From Mucor racemosus (Eukaryota; Mucoromycota; Mucoromycetes; Mucorales; Mucoraceae), in the NCBI GenBank assembly GCA_027405735.1, contig JAPEHQ010000009.1, positions 1-64,000 on the forward strand: 64,000 nucleotides of DNA. Reading direction: 5' to 3'. Shown here one piece after another: positions 34,392 to 45,557 of the stretch. The position numbers and the translations under genes are program-made. Under the pieces are notes generated by a model that was given only the letters and a program-made list of their open reading frames with translations, did not search any database and was not told the DNA's origin. Position 1 is the first letter of the stretch, and each line of letters begins with the position of its first letter.

Positions 34392-35555
34392 ATGTCTTCA
34401 AATACTAATTGTCCAATTCAACTTTATAATCATAATACTGTACCAAAACCACAAATGAACATTTCAATTCATCCATTGGTCAATAACAACAGTGGAAATT
34501 TACCTGTAACTCCACCTGCCACACCAAAGCAAGAATTAACCGTTTCTGCAAGGTTATTAATGCATCATACATTAAACACAGATTTCACTCAAAAATATGT
34601 CTTGGGTCAAGAACTTGGAAGCGGAGGATTTGGATTTGTTGTTTCTGCTTATGAAAAGAAAACTGGCATTGAACGTGCTGTCAAGTTTATCATTCGTAAA
34701 AAAGTTCCATCAAGTGCTTGGGTTACTGATCCTGAAATGGGCCCCATTCCAATGGAAATTTATACTCTTAAACATGTTAGACATCCTAATATTATTCATT
34801 ATTGTGATTCATATCAAGATGAAACATATTTTTATCTCGTCATGGAATTACATGGTACTCAATGGGCTCCTCCTGCTCCAGCAACAACAATAATCAATAA
34901 TTCACCTTATTCAATGCACTCACCTGCTTTATCTCAAAATTCTACTTCTACTATTGATGAAGAAGAAGAACAAGAACAAGAAGAACAAGATTTGGAAGTT
35001 GCTGCTAGACAATTTGTACGTCGTACCTCGTGCGATTTATTTGAGTGCATTGAACAACACAAGAATTTTGAAGAATCTCTTGCAAAAACTATCTTTAGAC
35101 AGATTGCTGATTGTGTTGCATATCTTGATTGTGTCGGCATCTGTCATCGAGATATTAAGGATGAAAATATTGTCATTGATCAAGACTACAAGGTTAAATT
35201 GATTGATTTCGGTTCTTCTGTTATTTTACCTCGTCATTCTGCTACTACAAAAAGAAAATTATTTACTCGATTCTATGGTACAGTGTCCTTTGCTTCACCT
35301 GAAATTTTAACATCTCAACCTTACCGTGCCGAACCTGCCGAAATTTGGTCACTTGGTGTATTATTATTCACTTTATTATTCGGTGAAATTCCTTTTCCAG
35401 ATTCTAAATCTGCTGTAGAAGGTCGTATTATGAAGCCAAAGATCCACGTCTCTAATCAATGCAAGCATTTAATCTACTCTTTACTGGAGAAAAATCCCGA
35501 ACATAGACCAACCATTCATCAAGTTTTAACACATCCTTGGTTATGCGAAAATTAA
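34392..35555 (+). CDS. Ser/Thr protein kinase, PAS-kinase (Psk1/PASK)-type catalytic domain
   Basis: This is a single exon of 387 residues. The kinase domain covers about residues 68-384. Visible elements are the glycine loop GSGGFGFV (76-83), the lysine of AVKFI (Lys98), the alpha-C glutamate in MEIYTL (Glu122), HRDIKDEN (252-259), DFGS (272-275) and the SLGVLLFTLLF helix. The segment KKVPSSAWVTDPEMG after the lysine, together with the HRDIKDENIV loop, is characteristic of PAS kinases, which regulate sugar partitioning and translation. No PAS domain is present. The N-terminus is only a 67-residue Asn/Pro-rich leader. An insert of about 55 residues rich in Glu/Gln (157-213) sits at the hinge, between MELHG and DLFECIEQH, an unusual place. 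All catalytic residues are intact, so activity is expected. Confidence 0.85.
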   Translation: MSSNTNCPIQLYNHNTVPKPQMNISIHPLVNNNSGNLPVTPPATPKQELTVSARLLMHHTLNTDFTQKYVLGQELGSGGFGFVVSAYEKKTGIERAVKFIIRKKVPSSAWVTDPEMGPIPMEIYTLKHVRHPNIIHYCDSYQDETYFYLVMELHGTQWAPPAPATTIINNSPYSMHSPALSQNSTSTIDEEEEQEQEEQDLEVAARQFVRRTSCDLFECIEQHKNFEESLAKTIFRQIADCVAYLDCVGICHRDIKDENIVIDQDYKVKLIDFGSSVILPRHSATTKRKLFTRFYGTVSFASPEILTSQPYRAEPAEIWSLGVLLFTLLFGEIPFPDSKSAVEGRIMKPKIHVSNQCKHLIYSLLEKNPEHRPTIHQVLTHPWLCEN

Positions 35556-36853
35556 GTTAATTTCAACACATATTTTAATATACACAACAAAAACACTCCA
35601 CAAAAAAATTACTTATGGTTCCTTTATATATACATAATCCTTCTCCTCCTCTCTTCAACAACCAACAACTCTATTGCATTTTTTTCTACATTTTACAACA
35701 TTACAACCACTTTTTTCTTTCTATTTTGCATGCTTTTCTTCTTATTTTATTATATACACAATTATTTTAATTATTTTATACACTTTTATACAACTATACC
35801 ATTACCACTAAAAAAAAAAAAAAAAAAAAAAAAAGTATAATTTCATACAACAATCTGTATTTGCTTTCCCCTTTTCACTCGCCATTTAGCTCATTCTCAT
35901 TCTCCTTACAAAAAAGTATTCCAATTTTCAAAATTGCATACGATTTGTACTATGTTTATTTTTTCTTTTTTTTTTTTTTCTTTTTTTCTTTCTTTTCTTT
36001 TTTTATATTCAATTACCATTTCATTTGGCATGCCAAAAATGCATTAATCATCTTTTTTTATAATAAAAAAATAATAATAATATAAAACAAACATATAGCA
36101 ACAAAATAGGGGAGTTTTTTTTTTACCATAGCAACCAGGGGAAGTTTCATTTTTTTCCATAGCAACCAGGCACCAAAAAAAAATCTAAATATATATACAC
36201 CTAGCTGAAATATGTAAAAAATATGTAAGATAATGACGATGTATACTATATATGACGATCATTTTCATGTTTAGACAAGTAAGGGTATTTGATAAGCACT
36301 AAATCCCTCCCTCTCTCTCCCCCCAAAAAAAAATGACTTATTTTGACTAGGAAAAAAATGTCATCATGAATGAATGAATTAATGTATGATAACATTTAGT
36401 GGTGAATTCAATCTCATAATCTAATGTAAAGATAAAACGGGGCTCTAAAAATGATTTGATGTGTGGAACATTAACTGAAATGAAATATTTATTTTGGGAA
36501 TTAAAAAAAAAAAAAGATGTGAAAAAGAGAAAGGTATTATTTTACATGAAATATAAGATGGAAAAAAGAGAGAGAGAGAGAGAGAGAGCGAGAGATAAAG
36601 AAATGCAAGAAAAAAAATAAAGATAAATAGGGGATTATCGTTAAAGGGGGTTGTTTTGAAATATTCTTACAAGAAAGAATATATAATTGTACATGAAAGA
36701 AAAGCAAAAAGAAAGGAAGAATGCAAATAGGCTCGGAAAAAGACCAAAGAAAGGGGACAACATTTGGATATAATAGCATGATAGAAAAGCTCTTTTTCAT
36801 CTTGTTGTGCTTGTAAAATGATGTCTATATGGTGTATGGGTGTATATGTCTCT
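35556..36853. other. Intergenic, low-complexity tracts
   Basis: This contains the kinase 3' UTR, an A run at 35812-35834, T runs near 35967-36000 and a GA tract at 36567-36594. The short open frames here are simple-sequence artefacts. No gene, RNA or repeat was recognised. Confidence 0.5.
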
Positions 36854-37182
36854 TTAAATGCAAATTTCTTGTACATTATACAAGCGAGATGTTGAATTAT
36901 TTGATGTGCTTTCAACAATATCGTTTCCCTCGACAGTTTCTCTTTCTGCCATCATGCGTTCCATATCTCTTCTCCATTGCGATTTCATGGTGAGTAATTC
37001 CAACATGTCTTTATATGTTAATTTAGCTACTTCTTGAGCAGTTCGATCTATAAATTTAGCATGTAATTTTTAGTTTTTTTTTTTCTTTATAAAATACTTT
37101 TTTTTTTCTTCTTACCATAATCTTCATTGGCAAATGTAGACACAAATTCGACATCACAAGAGAATTGTACTTTTTTGTTCAT
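36854..37182 (-). CDS. Small acidic/basic protein with KVQF (PP1-docking-like) N-terminus
   Basis: Two exons (37116-37182 and 36854-37047) joined by a 68-nt GTAAGA...TATAG intron give 261 nt and 86 residues. The N-terminus MNKKVQFSCDVEFV fits the RVxF-type motif by which short regulators dock on protein phosphatase 1. It is followed by NEDYDRTAQEVAKLTYKDMLELL and a charged helix (KSQWRRDMERMMAERE). The DYDR...LTYxDxLELL arrangement suggests a small conserved fungal protein, but I cannot name it with confidence. No membrane segment or signal peptide is present. The frame-preserving intron supports a real gene. Confidence 0.65.
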
Positions 37183-38265
37183 ATTGAATAGATAAGATTT
37201 GATTTGATTGAATTGATAAAATGTTGTCGATTTTGGTAACAGTAAAACTAAAAAGAAAAAAAAATACAAAATCAAAAATCTGCCTTCTTTTTATATTTCA
37301 TAATAACTCTCAATTCCGCGGTACCATAAATGGCTTTTTTTTTGTGTTCTCTAAAATTGGAAAACCTCGTTTTTTTTCGTCTGTGGGTGTGCACGCTAAC
37401 CTTCTTTTACGCCTGACCCGCCAGATTATTTTTGATTCTTTTTTTAGCGGCCCCTCATGGCCCCTCCTTTTTCTATACAATTCTTGTTCTTGTTGCATGC
37501 TTATAAAATAGAAGAAAGCTCCTCCCTTGATAATCGACACCCATTTGGTATATAAAATTACATTATAATAAATATAAAGAAAAGTCTCCTCGGCTATATA
37601 AAATACAAATTTATGCTTCAATTCCATGTAAAACCGGTAAAAACATGATAAAATTGTAAATGTCTTTATTATATCATCACGGGGTTTAGATTGTTGTTGG
37701 CTCAGTTCCATGGAACCTTATTCTGGGATACACAAAACGAGAAAATGTAAACACATTGTCACATAAAAACCCATCAGCATCTTCACGTTTAATAATTATA
37801 TATAGCTTTTTTTGTTAGCGATTGAAATTCCCCAATTAAAATTAGATATTTTAGTAATATCTATATAATTCATTATTGAATTTTGAATTTATTATGTACA
37901 ACATTATAATATTATGAATGTTTCTTTTACTTTTCTAGCGGGTGGGTTTCAGTAGATGAAAATCAAATTTTAAGGTTATTTTGGACATTATCACTTCATT
38001 TGTAAAGTCAAACCACTGACAGCCCCGAATTATATAATAATACTACATTTCATCGATTCGGAGTAATGCATAAAAAAGAACATTAACTAGCTGTCCATTA
38101 ACGCCATTTTAAAAGCCAACACATAACCACACACATTCAAAGAGAAGAATTATCCAGCAATTTCTATATGATTCTCCAGTATAACCGTAATACAATTATA
38201 TAAAGAGCTCTCCTTTTTTTTTTTTTTTTTTTTATTTCCATTCAAACATTAAAAAACAAAACAAA
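37183..38265. other. Divergent intergenic region
   Basis: This separates the KVQF protein and the Ecl1-like gene and should hold both promoters. A 28-base T run at about 38214-38233 lies just upstream of the Ecl1-like start. A 133-codon minus-strand open frame (37310-37711) crosses low-complexity DNA and shows no family features. I leave it out. Confidence 0.45.
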
Positions 38266-38702
38266 ATGGATCTTTCCTGGTGTATTATGTGTGATAAGCG
38301 TATTTCGGATAATGACGACAAACAGGAATCTTTATCAATGGTATGTATTTTATAAGAATAGTTTAGTTTATATTTATTTTTTATGCTAACATAAATCTTT
38401 AGACTGATTCACTATATTGCTCAGAAGAATGTAAGCTCAAAGATTCAAGTAATAACAAACTTTGCAATATTTCAACATTGGAAAATACCTTTAAACCTGC
38501 AGCAAGAAAACCACTCAAGCGTACAACATCAACATCAAATTATCCTTGGATCCCATGCTACAACAAAAGGCGCCACAACTACTATCTTCCTGTTGCTTCT
38601 CAAATCAAACGCTGCTCTTCTCCTGCTCAGCCTGCAGCAGTGGCTGGATCAGCTGCTTCTGCTGCTGCTGTTGGTGGTGGAATTTTATCTTTGATCCACT
38701 AA
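38266..38702 (+). CDS. ECL1: Ecl1-family (chronological lifespan) zinc-binding small protein
   Basis: Two exons (38266-38340, 38403-38702) give 125 codons, or 124 residues. The N-terminal MDLSWCIMCDKRI and, across the junction, LYCSEECKLKD form the C-x2-C...C-x3-C zinc-binding pattern of the fungal Ecl1 family. These short proteins extend stationary-phase survival and respond to starvation and zinc in fission yeast. The C-terminal half is Ala/Ser-rich and basic, with no structured domain visible. Exon 1 is preceded by a T-rich tract. The call rests on the Cys motif and small size. Confidence 0.72.
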
Positions 38703-39111
38703 AAAGTTACATTATAGCATCATACTTGATTATTTATTTATTTACACCTTTCTTTCATACATTACATACATTGCTGCATATTACATTTATTTTAACCAAT
38801 CAATCAATAAAAAATACCCTTATTTTATTTTAAATAATATCCTTATTTTTATTTTAAATACTAAAATTATATTTTGCAGATGTGTTTATATTTCATGTAT
38901 CAAAAATACGCTATCAAGTTTATTCTCTCGATACGGACCGTTTTGGTGACACTAGTGCTTCTTGATTTTCCTTTTACATGAAATTATAATGTTATTTTTT
39001 TTTTTTTTCCTTGTTGACCGAGGAATTGTGATATATTTAGATTTCTTCAACTACTATCAGCTGTTATTTCATTTCCTTTTTCTTTATCTTTCCATATTTC
39101 TCCCTCCATAC

Positions 39112-39142
<31 letters not shown>

Positions 39143-39901
39143 TACATCATATACTCAGCTTTATTTTTTATAGGAATAAATCGCATAAATATCATCAAAA
39201 AAACGGAAATAACCTAATACGCTTGATATTTTGAAATCCAATTTGTATGAAAAATATATATAAACAAGGCGAAAAAAAAATACATGAAACAACAATGTAT
39301 TATAAAATTAATATCATTTGATAGCCAAGAGCTATGTTCACTCATACACACTGCGATAATATTGTGTATCATCTGAATTTTCTCGCGAGAATTACCATGT
39401 TTAATAACTGTTTCACCAAAATTCGCATAATCTCCCACTTTAAAGAGCGCATTTTTGATGGTTATTGGGAGGCTACAATGTTCAAAATGATACCAAACGA
39501 TTTCCCTTGATCAATAGATGTGATCCGATGCTTCTTTTCAAAACTTGCGAATATTTCATATTTTGATGATTTTCCATGAGGTATCCCTCATGAAAAATGC
39601 CGTTTTAAAGAAAATCGCACTTTTCATAAGAAAATCGAAAATTTTTATTATAGTATGCTTTAATTCAAAATGAGCATTTTGACTCCCTCTTTCATATAAA
39701 ATCTTTTGTTTGTATGTTGCTTATTAGGGTTTATGATATTTGCTCAAAAAACGTTAATTTTGATTTATGCATTTTTCTCCATGTTTTGTGACATAAGTAT
39801 TGAAATAAAAAATATCATGGTATTTCCCTTATTTAAAAGCATACAAGTCATTTAAAACACATTTTATATTAACTGAGAATATTCAAAAGAAAAAACTCTT
39901 T
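38703..39901. other. Intergenic, with (CA)n microsatellite at 39111-39142
   Basis: This is AT-rich DNA with a CA dinucleotide run (with one TACA interruption) at about 39111-39146. No coding feature is supported. The open frames crossing it are low-complexity. Confidence 0.5.
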
Positions 39902-39915
39902 AAAGCTTAAATTTT

Positions 39916-40321
39916 TTTTTTTTAGGGTAGAACGTAGTGGATATACTTTATTTATTATTATTTAATGTGAAGACTTAATATACATGAAACTCCTACAATA
40001 ACGTTTCATGTAGCACAACGTAAGCCATATGGGAAGAGGTTGAGAGGTCTCCACAAGTGGGCCTACTGTAAACAAGGTCGCTATAATGATTATACTATGA
40101 AAGATGGGAAAGAAATCGACTAATTAAAGTGCTGCACCAAGAGCCAAAACGGGCATGCGGAGAACGTCATACGAAAAAGTTGTGGGTTGGTGACATGACA
40201 CTAAACAGGAAATACAGTACTACATAATATTATCAAACAAACTTGCGTCCACCAGGATTCGAACTCGAGTCGTGCGCTTGGGAAGTACACTTCTTAACCA
40301 TTCGGCCCAACCACCAAGGGC
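39916..40321 (-). mobile_element. tRNA-derived SINE with 14-bp target duplication
   Basis: Read on the minus strand from 40321, the head resembles a tRNA. It has a box A-like TGGGCCGAATGGTTAAG and a box B GTTCGAATCC about 45 bases later, followed by a non-coding body of some 300 bp and an A tail ending at 39916. The 14-bp sequence AAAGCTTAAATTTT flanks both ends exactly (39902-39915 and 40322-40335). Internal Pol III boxes, an A tail and long target duplications define SINEs. The tRNA part cannot fold into a full acceptor stem, so it is not a functional tRNA gene. Confidence 0.88.
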
Positions 40322-40335
40322 AAAGCTTAAATTTT

Positions 40336-40930
40336 ATCAAAAATTGTCATTTTCTTCGTTTCCAAATCGTTTTCCGCCAGTGCAAAATTCGGTAATTCAA
40401 ATCCCGCCATAAATTCGAAATTTACGAAAAATGCCTTCAATGTTTTGAATCATTTATTTCTCAACATTGAATAGTTATTTCTCCATAATAAGTTTTTTTT
40501 TGTAATCTATATATTCTAAAGAGCCTATATATTGTCTAATATCTGATATTTTTTTGTGTTAAAGACATTGAAAATGATATTTAAAATCGGGCTTTTTGAG
40601 TGTTACGCTATTTTGATATTCTTCATTTGTCTTCTTTTTTTTTTTTTGGTTTTTTAACGAATGTAGTGTTTTAACAACTTAAAATTATCGGTATACATGC
40701 TCTTAATTTATCCGAGCAATTAGTAATTAAGGACACACATAGAAAATCTAAGAACGTTAACATCATTTTTAGCTTTCCTGTCAAAAACATTTCCAAAATT
40801 ATAAAATCGAGTAGTAGGAGAGGGGGATATTCATTTTATTGTACAAATAATAATTGATGTTTTTGCATAAAAAGTAAAGGTCTTTTTTTTTTCTTTCTAA
40901 TTTAAATATTATAAACTTATCTAATCCTTC
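40336..40930. other. Intergenic AT-rich DNA
   Basis: No gene or repeat was recognised. The right end should include the 3' UTR of the Mia40 gene. Confidence 0.4.
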
Positions 40931-41520
40931 CTAAAACCATGAAGAAACCCAAGAAGAGAATGAGCTTGTTGATTCTTCTTCATATGCAGAAGAAGCAACA
41001 GTTACAGGCTCTTCCTCCTTATTCTCCTCATTAGGTGTAGCAACAACGACTACTTCCTCTGTCACGGCAGCAACGGGTTCATCTTCTTCATCATCATCGT
41101 CAATTTCATCGCCATATACGTCAGGGTGAAGACGGAAACAATCTTGCATACCCTTGAATTTTTCTACGCAATCCAATCCTTTGGGTTCTGCTTCTGAAAA
41201 AACGAAACAACTGAAAGCAGCTTTGAATTCATCACCACAAGGACCTTGTGCCATACCACCCAAGCCTACAAGATAAATATATAATGAATATACATATATC
41301 TTTAATTGAAGTGGTTTTTTTTTTCTTTTTTTTTTTTTTTTTACTTACAAGGACAATCCCAATTGATTTCACCAGTTTCTGGGTTAAAAGCAGAGGCAGC
41401 ATCTTCTTGTTCCTTTACATCATCGTTAGTTGTGGTTGAGGTAGCAGCGGCAGCAGCTTGGTTGATTTGTTCTTCATCAACGAATTTGACTGTATCCTTT
41501 CCTTCAGTGACAGTAGACAT
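40931..41520 (-). CDS. MIA40: Mia40/Tim40 mitochondrial intermembrane-space oxidoreductase
   Basis: Two exons (41349-41520, 40931-41265) give 507 nt and 168 residues. The redox CPC motif sits across the splice junction in [17 protein letters not shown]. It is followed by the twin CX9C core: [16 protein letters not shown] and [19 protein letters not shown]. Mia40 oxidises imported small Cys proteins in the intermembrane space. There is no N-terminal membrane anchor such as the one in yeast Mia40. This is the short, soluble form seen in animals and many fungi. The tails before and after the core are acidic and Ala/Glu/Val-rich, and the C-terminus is Ser-rich. Confidence 0.93.
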
Positions 41521-42429
41521 TTTGTATGTTATATAATTTAAGTATCTAGTTGGAGAGAAGAAAAGGAAAAGAAAATTGTAAAGGGAACCCTGTCAAACAT
41601 TTCTTATTAATCGTAGTTTTTTTTTTTTTTTTTTTCTTTCTTTCTTTCTTTTTACAATCCCGAATTAATCAGCAAAAGGTGTTGTAGCGTACAAATACAT
41701 TTGCTTTTCTTGTCTTTTTTTTTCCTTTGTTTTAAATGGTTTGTAGTGTTACAATCACACACATTACTCTTTACTATTGTATATTCATACCCTTTAAAGT
41801 TGAATATTATACCTAACAGAGATTCTATACTGTTCTCAATTTGTAAAAGCACAGCATTGCGAGGCGGAAGCAGTATACTCTTCTTGTATATTGAGCAAAA
41901 TTTGAATCAGCCAAAGTGTTCAAATGCACAATATGAGGCGCTATTTATTTTACGTCTTTTAATACGCTGAATATTAATAAAAAAAAGCGCTTGTTGAGTT
42001 TTCTGTAATATGAAATAGATTCATTGATTCGCGACCAATTTTTTTTTTTTTTTTTTGCAGGGAACTTTTATATCCTCTATTTTCAAGTTTCAAGAATTTT
42101 AAAGGATGTAATACGTGATATGTTTGCTGAAATGTACATTCTTTATATTGAATACTATGATTAATATACACTAGTATTTTTTGTTGGCAAAAATCATTAT
42201 AAAAATACTCTATATGTTCATTGTGAATCATTGTTATTCTCGTTTTACGTTTTTATAGGCATGGCTTTTTTTTTCCAAGCCCAATTTGCCAAATTCAAAA
42301 TGCATACATCTAATATAACCTTATCTATCCCTTGTCAGTACGAATAAAGAGAGTAAATTTATTTTATTTAATATAAATATGTACAATTATAAATAATTTA
42401 TCTATTTGTAAAAATTATAAATGAATAGT
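41521..42429. other. Intergenic AT-rich DNA
   Basis: This holds the Mia40 5' flank with a T run near 41618-41636, other homopolymer tracts, and the 3' flank of the secreted protein gene. No gene was recognised. Confidence 0.45.
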
Positions 42430-43224
42430 TTAAGGCCACTTGAGAATTTCCTTTCTAATAGCATCATCCCAACTATTACAGAGATCCTTTTGAGAAGGCT
42501 TATCACATAATTGTCTAACATCATCAGCAACCCAAATATCCAAAGTACGAATAGTAGCACTAACAAGCTTAGCAATATAAGACTCGACCTGATTATCTTC
42601 ACTTAATTTACCAACACCATTATTACTAAGAGTATCATAAATAGATTTACGAGTATCTCTAACTAAACTCTTTACAAGAGCACCATTATCAAAAGAAGCA
42701 TACTCAGTCATTTGGCGACGCATACGACCAATGCAACGTTGTTTAACATCTTCCAAAAAGTAACAAATAGAAGGAGGGTTACCACAACGATAATCCATTT
42801 TACGACATTCATCCATAGTCCAACTCTCTCCAGGAGGAGGCATTTTTCTTGCTAATCTCCTTGGGTTATTACAATCACCTTTATAAGGGAGTTCTTCGTT
42901 AAACATGACTTGATAAAAGCCTTCAGCGAGTTTAGATTGAGAAGTAGCCAAAGCAACAAATTCATTTAAACTTGTTTCGATAGATTCTTCAATATCATCC
43001 AATAATTCAGACTTTTCTAATTGGTTTGTAATAGTAGTAGGAATAGTAACCTTTTCGATGGATTTAGTTAGTTGTGAATGCAAATCACTGATAGTATCTT
43101 TGATAACAGGAACATAAAAGCCAGCGAAATCTCTTGATAAACCTCTACGACAATCCATTTCACAAGCAGATACAGAATAAACTGCAGCTAATAAAAGCAC
43201 GGGGATACTTTTTAATAAAAGCAT
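42430..43224 (-). CDS. Secreted Cys-containing protein, unknown function
   Basis: This is a single exon of 264 residues. MLLLKSIPVLLLAAVYSVSA is a clear signal peptide, with likely cleavage before CEMDC. The mature part is mainly helical, with nine cysteines. Two lie at the N-terminus, one is in KGDC, a cluster is DEC...YRC...SIC, and three are nearer the C-terminus. No glycosidase, protease or anchor motif is visible and there is no GPI-type tail, so it is probably secreted or in the secretory lumen. I do not recognise the family. The clean signal peptide and full-length frame make the gene itself credible. Confidence 0.8.
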   Translation of the reverse strand: MLLLKSIPVLLLAAVYSVSACEMDCRRGLSRDFAGFYVPVIKDTISDLHSQLTKSIEKVTIPTTITNQLEKSELLDDIEESIETSLNEFVALATSQSKLAEGFYQVMFNEELPYKGDCNNPRRLARKMPPPGESWTMDECRKMDYRCGNPPSICYFLEDVKQRCIGRMRRQMTEYASFDNGALVKSLVRDTRKSIYDTLSNNGVGKLSEDNQVESYIAKLVSATIRTLDIWVADDVRQLCDKPSQKDLCNSWDDAIRKEILKWP

Positions 43225-43473
43225 TTTTTAGAATGTGTAAATTAAGAAAAAAGAAAAAAGGATAAATATATAAAATCCCTCAATGTTTCCGTTTATAAAT
43301 AAGAGAGTAAAAACAGGACGGGGATCCCTTTTGTTGCACAAGATGAGGCTTTCAATTTTTAAAGGATTTTATAATTGGATTTTATTTTTAAAAACGTAAC
43401 TTTTACCCAAAAAGAGCCTAGTATTCAATATTCTATTTTAAATGTTATTTAAGCCCTATTATATATAATATAT

Positions 43474-45557
43474 TCATAAAAATAATAAACTTACATTTTC
43501 GTTACAATGTTTAGCTACATTTTCAAATACTTTTAATAATTTTCTTCTTGCGCCTATTGTATTTACGCCAGCATCAATCATATCTTGATCAGACATTCGA
43601 ATGACTTGTTTCCAATCCAAGCCAATAAATGCATGACCATATTTATGTAATCTCAAACTTCGAAGCCAATTTTGAACATCTATTTGTAGGTATTAGGTAT
43701 TTATAGTACAACAATTTATTTTAACCCCCGACCATCACTCACCTTTCATTAATTCAAAATCAACTGCTTCTGCCGCTATTTTATCTTTTAATGCTCTTGC
43801 GGCTGATGATCTTTTACGTCTTCTAGCTAATCCTGTTAAAGGTTTCTCTTCTTTATTCGATGTATCATCGCTTTGATCATCATCTGTATTATTTTCTTCT
43901 TCAGGTGCAATAAATGGTGGTGGTGTCAAATAGTGGCCAAACTTGGAATGTGATGATTGTGAAAGCCCGATTTGGTTAGACATTGGAGGAGTAACAGTAG
44001 AAGTATGAGGAGAAACAATAGTAGTAGTAGTAGTAGTAGCAGTAGTAGCAGTAGTAGCAGTAGTAGCAGTAGTAGCAGTAGTAGCAGTAGTAAGAGGAGA
44101 TGGTGGTGGTAGTGGTGGTACCCATTGTGTAATAGGTAAAATCACTTTTTTATGGCTTGGTAAAGATAAATCTTGTCGTAATCTAGCTTGGGCTTGTTCT
44201 AATGCAGATAAACTTGAAGTAATTGTAGCTGATAATTTAGAATATTCTTGTTCCTCTTCTTGAATTGCCCATGGTAACATATCTTCTTTCTTTTTTGTAC
44301 CTACAGTTGATCCAGGTGCAGATGTTAATTTCTTTTTTGTACCAAGCGAACCAAACGACCAACTATCATCATTTGTATTAGCTGATTTAGCTGAATTAAT
44401 CGGAAATGGCCAATCTGTATTAGAAAAAAGTGATTTAGATGCAAGATCAGTTGTTGAACAAGAAGTACGAAGTCTAGGTGGGGAGGAGAATAAGCCCCCT
44501 GTACCACCATTTGCATTGCTATTGATTCCAGAAGTAGTAGAAGAAGAAGAGGAGGAAGATGTAGTAGATGTAGCAGTAGTAGTAGTACTAGTAGCAGTAG
44601 ATGATGATGATGTTAATGATGCTGTACCATTTAATGCTTGAAGCTGTGCTCTAGCAGCTAATGCCTTTTCATACAAGGGGCCAGGATGACTTAAACCCAG
44701 TGGTCGAGATACAAATAAATCTCGATTACGTCTTCGAAGATCGTCAGGTTCACTTATGGCTGAAGAAGGTACAAATGGTCTTCTTCTTGATGATGGAGGT
44801 AATATTCTTTTATCAAAATCTGGTGATGATTCAGGTGGAGAAATAATAGAATGGTTATTAAATGGCAAATGTATTTGATGTTGTACTAATAAAATTATTT
44901 GTTTAATATAAACACATTACTCCTTAAAAAAAAAAAAAAAAAAAAATACCAGTGTTGTTATTGTTATTATTAGTGTTGGCATTTTCCTGTCCAGCAGGAT
45001 AGGGCTCTCCTCCATTTGCGATTTGCTCAAGTACTGTAATAAGGAATCGAATTTGAATTTGAGAAGCATTTTGAACTACTGTATATAATGCAGCTGTTCT
45101 TTCAGCGTCCGATCTACATCGAAACCATTGATTTATATGCTGCAGTTCGTCTTTAAAACCTTGGTCTAAACTAGCTGCTGCTACCTCCTCGAGCATTTGT
45201 TCATAACGTTGAATATTTTCAAACCATTGATCAATTGCCTCGGCTATCATATTCATTTAGTTATATATATATTATTTTACATTTGTATGATTCTAAAGTA
45301 CCTTCTGGTGATGAACTGTTCTTTTTCATTGTGGGTTGTGTTTGTAATATATCAGATGATGGTCTACATTTATACTGTGGTACTGGTACTTGTTGATATG
45401 AATTAGTTGGTCCAGTAACAGATGATATATGACGGCGTTGACTAGGTAAACTTATAAGATCTGAAGCTGTCAATGAACGATATGATGTATTTGGTCTTTG
45501 AAATGCTCCAAATAAATTTTGTTCCATTACTCTATGAACATCGTGTGTTGTTGTCAT
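43474..45557 (-). CDS. VTS1: Vts1/Smaug-type SAM-domain RNA-binding protein
   Basis: The exons are 45302-45557, 44950-45243, 43743-44885 and 43474-43679, all in frame, giving about 632 residues. An N-terminal helical block ([17 protein letters not shown]...) like that of Vts1 lies at about residues 86-160. A long Ser/Thr/Pro-rich linker with simple repeats (Thr/Ala-Thr run, Ser run) follows. The C-terminal SAM domain (about 566-622) reads [14 protein letters not shown] and [18 protein letters not shown]. This SAM class binds hairpin (Smaug recognition) elements in mRNAs and recruits Ccr4-Not deadenylase. The 3' end is uncertain. A GTAAGT follows CNEN, and a 39-nt intron to 43455 would give the ending GLNNI (stop 43438-43440) instead of VSLLFL. 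Thirty-nine nt is short compared with other introns here. Confidence 0.87.

Noticed and set aside
37310..37711. A 133-codon minus-strand open frame
   Set aside because: It has no motif, crosses T-rich DNA, and lies in a divergent promoter region between two supported genes.
40245..40320. A tRNA gene on the minus strand
   Set aside because: Box A and B are present, but the ends cannot pair into an acceptor stem, and the segment sits inside a SINE with target duplications and an A tail.
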